This document shows positions 58,712 to 64,000 of a stretch of DNA of 64,000 nt, one piece after another. The notes beneath the pieces are model-generated. The model was not told where the DNA came from. It did no database searches and worked only from the letters and a program-made list of their open reading frames with translations. The stretch is from Phlebotomus papatasi. Its lineage: Eukaryota; Arthropoda; Insecta; Diptera; Psychodidae. The stretch is taken from NCBI RefSeq assembly GCF_024763615.1, contig NC_077224.1, positions 73,852,712 to 73,916,711 on the forward strand. Direction: 5' to 3'. Position 1 is the first letter of the stretch. Every line of letters starts with the position of its first letter. A program made the translations under genes and the position numbers.

Positions 58712-59340
58712 GTGAGTTGAGACCTTTTTACCATCCCATACGTCCCTCACCAATAAATCCCAGGGGTGTTCAACTCTGAATTACGTGCGTTTTCATTTTT
58801 CCATCTACTGTGTCATTCTTGAATTTCCAGCAGCTATTCACTTTTGTGGCTTTTTGAGAGCACGAATGTGCATTTTGGCGGAAATGAAAATTCACAGAGC
58901 AGAAACGGAATTATCTAAGTGTTGAAATTCAGGGATCTCGAGTTTCCAACAAAAGAAAATTATGGTGCTAAATAGTGCTAACATTTTGCAACTTTTCTCC
59001 TACATGCTGTAATGTGAATTTCTAGATTGATAAATTTTGATATTTTAGTAGAATTCGAGGAAGAATTTATACACAAAACTATTTCAAATTTAACATAATT
59101 ATATTCATCATAATAATAATCATGTTAAGCAATTCTTGTATTTCAAAGCTCCAGCTGCTCAAATGTTCTATTGTTTGAAGTTTTATTGAATATGGGGAAA
59201 ACTTTCAGTCGTGGTTTGTTGAAAATTTTCTTTCTCTTTCTTAAACGTTTGCGCCTTACTTCAACTAAAAAAGTATTTGGCATGTTCACATTCTGTGTTT
59301 TATTCTTAAAAAATAATTCATATAAAATGTAAATAGCTTT
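58712..59340 (+). other. Intron following the LRR exon
   Basis: Begins GTGAGT. AT-rich, no exon recognised. The same intron probably continues through the transposon cluster to the right. No matching LRR exon was found on the plus strand up to 64000. Confidence 0.5.
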
Positions 59341-59345
59341 CTATG

Positions 59346-60061
59346 GGAGCATCTAAACGGGGCGATTTTATTTCGAAACCACCATTTTGACACAAAAATC
59401 ACCCACTGAGCTTTAGACCGGTGCATTTTTGCCTATCTTTTGGCGCTTAAAATCTCCCTTTTCGAAAGCTCAATTCGTTTATGTCCGAATATTTTGACAT
59501 TTCAAGCGATTTTAATTTATTTTTTTTTGTATTTCAAGAGATGTTTTTCTCGTGAACTATTTTCAAAGTTATCAAGAGTCCAAAAGCAGGTGAAATTGGG
59601 ACACGATATCGAACACTCTTCTGAATGTATCGTTTAATCCTTATTAATGGTCGAATTGTTAAAGTTGCTTTATAGGAAAATAAAAACGTACGATATTTTT
59701 TTTTAAATTTAGCAACAATATTAGCATGAAATCCTGCGGTAGGACGGTTTTGATATAGAGAAAGTGTGCCCCATCTCCTCTTCCTTGGTGACGAATACTT
59801 TACCAGGCATAAATAATAACTTTACCTATCTTTAACAAATTCTTTGATTCTAAAACACTGTATGATTGACGCTCGGAACGTTTTGAAATAAAATAGAAAG
59901 TCTTCCAGACTATCTATTTTAGTTAGAGCACACTTGGAGAATTTATAACAGAGGGTGGAGGAAATTTATCTCAGGAATGAACCACTAGGGGAAATTTCCC
60001 GAGACTCATCGGTGCATAGCACAGTGGGGTGCATTTCGAAATCCCCCCGTATAGAAGACGC
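59346..60061. mobile_element. 714-bp-class TIR element, copy 2 (716 bp)
   Basis: Almost identical to 15369-16082, differing by a few substitutions and small indels in a T run. CTATG duplicates at 59341-59345 and 60062-60066. It lies in the presumed intron of the LRR gene. Confidence 0.9.
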
Positions 60062-60131
60062 CTATGTGTACAAAATGTCGTTTATATTCGGAAAATTAAT
60101 AACAGAATTTCGAATTTTCTTTATAAATATT

Positions 60132-60465
60132 TACAGTAGAGTCTCTCAAATCTGAATCTCTCAAATTCGAACGCCGTTTGGATTCAAAATGTCAATTGTG
60201 AGGTTATGTTAGAAAGTTCGTATTCTTGGTGAATGAAAATCATATTTATGTGCTTCTTCCTGAATGTTTACATATATTATGGTCGTGTAAAATGAAAAGA
60301 AAGTATGTTACCACTAAGACTTGCGAGAAAGTACGGGAATTTGATTCAAAGTACAATTTAATCTCACACAAATTTCGTTAGTTTTCGAAAAAATCGTTCG
60401 AATTTAGGAGGTGAGAAATGTCAAAAATACCCCCCGAGCGTTCGAATTTAGGAGACTCTACTGTA
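60132..60465 (+). mobile_element. Tigger/pogo-type element with transposase N-terminal remnant
   Basis: The left end is TACAGTAGAGTCTCTCAAAT, and the right end is the complement of TACAGTAGAGTCTCCTAAAT, with TA outermost. 334 bp. From an ATG near 60292 the plus strand encodes MKRKYVTTKTCEKVREFD and a few more residues before a stop. This matches the leader and first helix of pogo/Tigger transposases and is comparable to the remnant in 20755-21090. Confidence 0.75.
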
Positions 60466-60925
60466 TTAAATATCTCACCAAGAAACTAATAAAAGAAGTA
60501 CTTAGGGATGGAGAGATAAATTCCAGTAAGATCGGAATATTAATAGCCTCGTTATTTAGTTTTTTTTCGCAAAAAATGTGATATCATTGACGTTCGAGGC
60601 ATTTTGAAAATCAAGGTATACTTCAGTCACCATGCGGACAAAACAAGAAGTAAAAAAGTCTGTTTGGCTTTCGAAATCTATCTTCGAATTTTTTCTATAA
60701 GCGGAACTTTAATGATAATTAAGTTGAATAAGACAAATTCTTTACAATACTTATATTTAAAATTAAATAAAATTAAGAAATTAATGTGTGAACCAAAAAA
60801 AAATTGGATAAGGGTAAAAACTGTCAATACTGTAGTCCATCTAATGCTAATAGGGGGATTTTTTAGATTTAGATTCTTCGAACATATCATGTGCAAATAA
60901 GGTTCCATTTATGGTTTAGTTGATA
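60466..60925. other. AT-rich stretch, nothing recognised
   Basis: Open frames on both strands here (60604-60900, 60678-60908) have low-complexity, lysine/asparagine/isoleucine-rich translations and no motif. Not called as genes. Confidence 0.4.
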
Positions 60926-61177
60926 CACTGAGAAAAAAAGAGGGTGCGATTAATTTTTTTCCTCGTAATTTTAACACTTTTTAGCTTTGAAAATATATCA
61001 ACATTTTTTAATGTTAATTTTACACATTTTTAAGTGTAAAATTAACATGAAAAAGGGTAACTTTAACCCATAATACACCTAAAAAGCTTAATATTTACAC
61101 CGATTTCGGATCAATAATGCAGAGTAAACTTAACATTTCTGGAATGCTATTTTAACTTTTTCGGATTTCTCTCAGTG
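60926..61177 (+). mobile_element. CACTGAGA MITE, copy K
   Basis: A 252-bp copy, CACTGAGAAAAAAAGAGGG to TTTCTCTCAGTG, with TA on both sides. Confidence 0.93.
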
Positions 61178-61350
61178 TAGATCAAACTCATTTTGTGATG
61201 CGCCTATTATGGAAATTACTTGTAGAGCACTTCCTTGAGATTTTATAATACATAAACATTTTATTTTAAAAATCTTTTATGCCTTTACTCAGCTTTTCCA
61301 ATAATATTATCTGCGTCATGAAAAAATTAAATTGGCAGGTATTTTAAACT

Positions 61351-61817
61351 CTCTTCAGTTTCTTCCGGTGTTCGTCAGAGGATTGCCTTCTTCTCAAATC
61401 AAAGACTAAAAGTTTTTTCTCCAAAGCTTTCAACCCTCGGTATGGGTCTTCCTCAGTGGGTCAATTATAGTCTTTCTATTGATTTGGAAACGTTTTTCGT
61501 CCTCTTAACACTACACATAGCCACAAAACTTACTTTTCTTTTAGCAGCAAACAAAAAATAAAATTATATTAAGAAAAAATAATAGTAAATTTTCCCAAGA
61601 AAAGTAAGTTTTGTGGCTATGTGTAGTGTTAAGAGGACGAAAAACGTTTCCAAATCAATAGAAAGACTATAATTGACCCACTGAGGAAGACCCATACCGA
61701 GGGTTGAAAGCTTTGGAGAAAAAACTTTTAGTCTTTGATTTGAGAAGAAGGCAATCCTCTGACGAACACCGGAAGAAACTGAAGAGAATATACAACTGCG
61801 TCAGATACAGTATTCGA
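61351..61817 (+). mobile_element. Hairpin element 1 with hammerhead-like core (putative Penelope-like)
   Basis: Arms 61351-61540 and 61597-61786 are complementary over 190 nt with no mismatch that I could find, around a 56-nt loop. A 31-nt tail (AATATACAACTGCGTCAGAT...) is present on the right only. AGGTATTTTAAACT directly repeats at 61337-61350 and 61818-61831, a 14-bp duplication. At 61681 the plus strand reads CTGAGGA (fits CUGANGA), a GACCC/GGGTT stem, then GAAAGC. The left arm gives the same on the minus strand. Penelope-like retroelements are known for hammerhead motifs, inverted terminal repeats and a short one-sided extension. Confidence 0.7.
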
Positions 61818-61828
61818 AGGTATTTTAA

Positions 61829-61985
61829 ACTTTCTATTTTTGCTGAGAAACAATTGAGACATTATACCAGACATGAAGGATATTTTATTTAAGGCAAGAA
61901 CCACTAGGGAGATTTATTGGGACTCACCGATGCGTAGTACAGTGGAGAATGGTTTAATAAATTCACGTATGAATGTGTTACGTCT
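61829..61985. mobile_element. Diverged 3' fragment of the 714-bp element family
   Basis: Aligns to the last ~155 bp of 15369-16082. Landmarks are GAACCACTAGGG, then GACTCACCGATGCGTAGTAC (versus GACTCATCGGTGCATAGCAC) and ACAGTGG, ending near TTACGTCT. Much older than the two near-identical copies. The hairpin element has inserted at its left side. Confidence 0.65.
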
Positions 61986-62068
61986 GTGGTCTTTTTTAAG
62001 CTTTTTATAAATTCAAAAAATCTTTAATTTTTCTAAATTTTAAAGTCAATTTTAAATGTTGAACAATC

Positions 62069-62100
62069 CAGTAGGGGAATTCTGTAACAGTATGACGAAG
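62069..62100. mobile_element. End fragment of the GGGGAATTCTGTAA family
   Basis: CAGTAGGGGAATTCTGTAAC matches the ends of 34064-34422. No partner end could be found nearby. Confidence 0.4.
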
Positions 62101-62152
62101 ACATATAACAAATTTAAAAATTTTTATGTGGTAAATTCTGAAGAACTAATCG

Positions 62153-62396
62153 TAGGGTGAAAGGAACACCTATTGATACTTTTAGAACTCGTGTTAGGAC
62201 TTATTGACACCATACTCTGTGCCATTTAAAATACGAAATTCGAACACTTATTCTTATCGAAAAAGGCAGATTAATGAAAAAAATGTTATACTACTCAGAT
62301 TTTATTGGATGCATTAAATAAATTTCAACATTTGGACAAAAGTGTCAATAGGGGTTCTCTGTCGAAGAAGTGCTCCTTCGACCCTATATCTGATTA
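62153..62396. mobile_element. TIR element TAGGGTGAAAGGAACACC family, copy 2
   Basis: 244 bp. The left end is TAGGGTGAAAGGAACACCTA, and the right end is the complement of TAGGGTCGAAGGAGCACTTC, with TA at both edges. It is the uninterrupted counterpart of 37756-38225, in reverse orientation. Confidence 0.82.
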
Positions 62397-62492
62397 ATAT
62401 CAGTTACTGAAAGATTTATAGAGCTCCTTGTATTGGCCATTCGATGCTTACTGACCTTTAAGGTTATCCTGCCCCTGACCTGGTTATCCTAC

Positions 62493-62983
62493 CACACAAA
62501 ATTGTACGTAAGAGTTTGTGAATTCCTATGGGGGAATTACAAAATGCTCGAGAATCGTATAGCCCACAAACAAATTCGTGAAAGTTTGTACTTTTTTAAC
62601 AAACACTGTTCGTAAGATGATCATTTGACGAGCATCTTTTTTGTACTTTTACAAACATTTGCTCGTAAACATACAAAAAAGGTTCGTAATATTTTGTCAT
62701 TTGTTCGTAAATTTTTGTTGGCCTGACAAACATTTACGAACAAATGACAAAATTTTACGAACCTTTTTTGTATGTTTACGAACATTTACGAACATTTACG
62801 AACATATATTTGTAAAATAACAACGGTCGTCAAGTGATCATGTTACGATCAATGTTTGTGAGAAAAGTACAAACTTTTACGAATTTGTTTGTGGATTATA
62901 CGATTTACGAGTATTTCGTAAGATTCCAATAGGAATTCACAAACATTTACGAACAATTTTTCAAAATATTTTGTTCGGTGGAC
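62493..62983. mobile_element. Long palindromic MITE (TTCGTAAA family), copy 3
   Basis: Begins near CACACAAAATTGTACGTAAG and ends near AACAATTTTTCAAAATATTT. The centre has GACAAACATTTACGAACAAA and three successive CATTTACGAA units at 62785-62810. It shares the TGATCATTTGACGAGCATC and GATTATACGATTTACGAG markers. Confidence 0.83.
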
Positions 62984-63120
62984 AAAAAAATTATCATAAG
63001 ACATAGTTCTACTCGTTCTACTGTTGCAGAATTCATCTGTAGGATGAGCTCATTATGATGCCTGAAGCCTTATTTCAGTTTTTGATCCGTGGTAGAGATT
63101 TTTCCAAAACCGAAACAATA

Positions 63121-63136
63121 TAATAATAATAATAAT
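63121..63136. repeat. ATA trinucleotide microsatellite
   Basis: Five AAT/ATA units. The following sequence has a duplicated CTCTCTATA(C/A)AGCCTCTCTATA. Possibly a retroelement tail; no body recognised. Confidence 0.6.
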
Positions 63137-63965
63137 TTGTAGGCCTTTTATTTGTAAATTAGGCTTAAGAGCCTCTCTATACAGCCTCTCTATAATATCA
63201 AAAGAAGATCACTCATTTGGTCGGGATTTAAACAGTATCTGAAAATTATTTAAGACGTAAGTGCAGGTTCATAAGCACTACGTTTTCGAACCGGAAAAGG
63301 ATTTTATTCAAAGCACTCAAAGTATAACTATAAATTACAACATTTTTAAATAGTTTTGCGTATATTTCCAAATTTTTTTATTTGTCGTAAGAAATTCAAA
63401 AATGATGACATCATTTATTAAAATTTAATAGAGTTAGAGTTTGAAACCTTTAAAACAAAAAATAGCAAACCTATAGAAAATCTAATGTACACATCTTAAA
63501 AAAATATATTTAGCCAGAATCTTGTATTAGTAAAGTTCTGAAAATTGACCAAACATTTACTCCTGAACTATTTTAAATGAAACTGATACAGTTTGCACCA
63601 GTTATTTAAATTTTATTTCTTATCGCCGGCATACCCAAATGCTTTCATCTCCTCAAAGGTTTGATGATAAGATCAGCGCTGTGTTAAAAAAAAAGACTTT
63701 GAATATTTCATGAGAGGTTCTTTAGCATACTCCACACATCCAATTAGGAAAATCAAATCAAACCTCAAATCTTCAGATGTTATCCCCATATCGTTGTTCA
63801 ATGGAGCAATAAAAATCAAGTTGAACACCCCTCGTTGACAAAATCGAAAGGACATTCTGGGCATATTTGCAAATGAAGGCAAAAGAGAGCAAAGAAAAAA
63901 AAGAAGGGGTAGATGGGGATTTGAGAAAACCTCAATTTTCACACCTTATCAATTTTCACACTCAC
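63137..63965. other. Probable intron on the minus strand, no other feature
   Basis: 63620-63960 is GC-richer and repeat-free. The 89-codon minus-strand frame at 63673-63942 would lie immediately downstream of the donor at 63965 and is therefore probably intronic. Confidence 0.35.
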
Positions 63966-64000
63966 CGAAATCATCTCCGATGGGCGAAATCAGGTGGAAT
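63966..64000 (-). CDS. Candidate exon end cut by the window edge
   Basis: On the minus strand the window edge reads into GATTTCG followed by GTGAGTGTG, an excellent 5' splice site. One frame is open across the visible 35 nt (FHLISPIGDDF plus a split codon), while the other two hit stops. Too short to identify. If real, its gene runs towards the LRR exon from the opposite direction, so the two genes would be convergent or one nested in the other's intron. Confidence 0.35.

Noticed and set aside
60604..60908. Overlapping open frames on both strands
   Set aside because: Low-complexity K/N/I/F translations typical of random AT-rich sequence.

Overview
This window reads as intronic or intergenic DNA from an insect nuclear genome. 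It is very AT-rich, has almost no long open frames, carries spliced-gene signals (polypyrimidine tract plus AG acceptors, GTGAGT donors), and is packed with short inverted-repeat transposons of the kinds found in insect genomes. A dipteran such as a sand fly or mosquito relative is my best guess. That is inference from composition and repeat style, not from a species-specific gene.

Host genes are sparse. The one solid coding exon is at 58569-58711 (+): a signal peptide followed by an LRR N-terminal cysteine cap, with a clean acceptor just before the ATG and a GTGAGT donor. The extreme right edge carries what looks like the end of a minus-strand exon (63966-64000). Weaker exon candidates lie at 29617-29700 (+), 40136-40480 (-) and 45462-45654 (+). 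No rRNA, CRISPR or intact tRNA gene was seen.

The rest is mobile DNA, much of it nested. (1) Eleven copies of a ~250-bp MITE with CACTGAGA ends are scattered across the whole window. Ten show exact 2-bp target duplications that are not restricted to TA. (2) A 1.43-kb element with ~0.5-kb terminal inverted repeats, CACTA ends and a TTA duplication (53138-54564) sits inside an older palindromic MITE. (3) A foldback element (14489-16564) has arms that are arrays of a GGTAAGT-containing repeat, with a ~50-bp minisatellite between them, itself split by a 714-bp element whose near-identical twin lies 44 kb away. Both 714-bp copies have their own 5-bp target duplications. (4) Three hairpin elements (30021-30251, 31451-31689, 61351-61817) share near-perfect inverted arms, a ~35-nt one-sided tail, 9-14 bp flanking direct repeats and a hammerhead-ribozyme-like core. 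This suggests non-autonomous Penelope-like retroelements. (5) TA-flanked pogo/Tigger-type elements include two carrying remnants of a transposase N-terminus and one (55659-56934) with a decayed pogo/CENP-B-type transposase. (6) Also present are TTAA (piggyBac-like) and TTA (Harbinger-like) elements, a decayed non-LTR reverse transcriptase (2007-2665), a tRNA-headed SINE (57821-58105), and several palindromic families, including a run of four adjacent palindromes at 13874-14450.

Layout: 1-13 kb mixed MITEs and a LINE relic; 13.8-17 kb a dense repeat cluster; 17-24 kb mostly unique AT-rich DNA; 24-35 kb TIR elements and two hairpins; 35-46 kb sparse MITEs with possible exons; 46-57 kb nested MITEs, the CACTA-type element and the pogo relic; 57.5-59 kb SINE and LRR gene start; 59-63 kb a second repeat cluster; 63-64 kb unique DNA with a possible exon edge.
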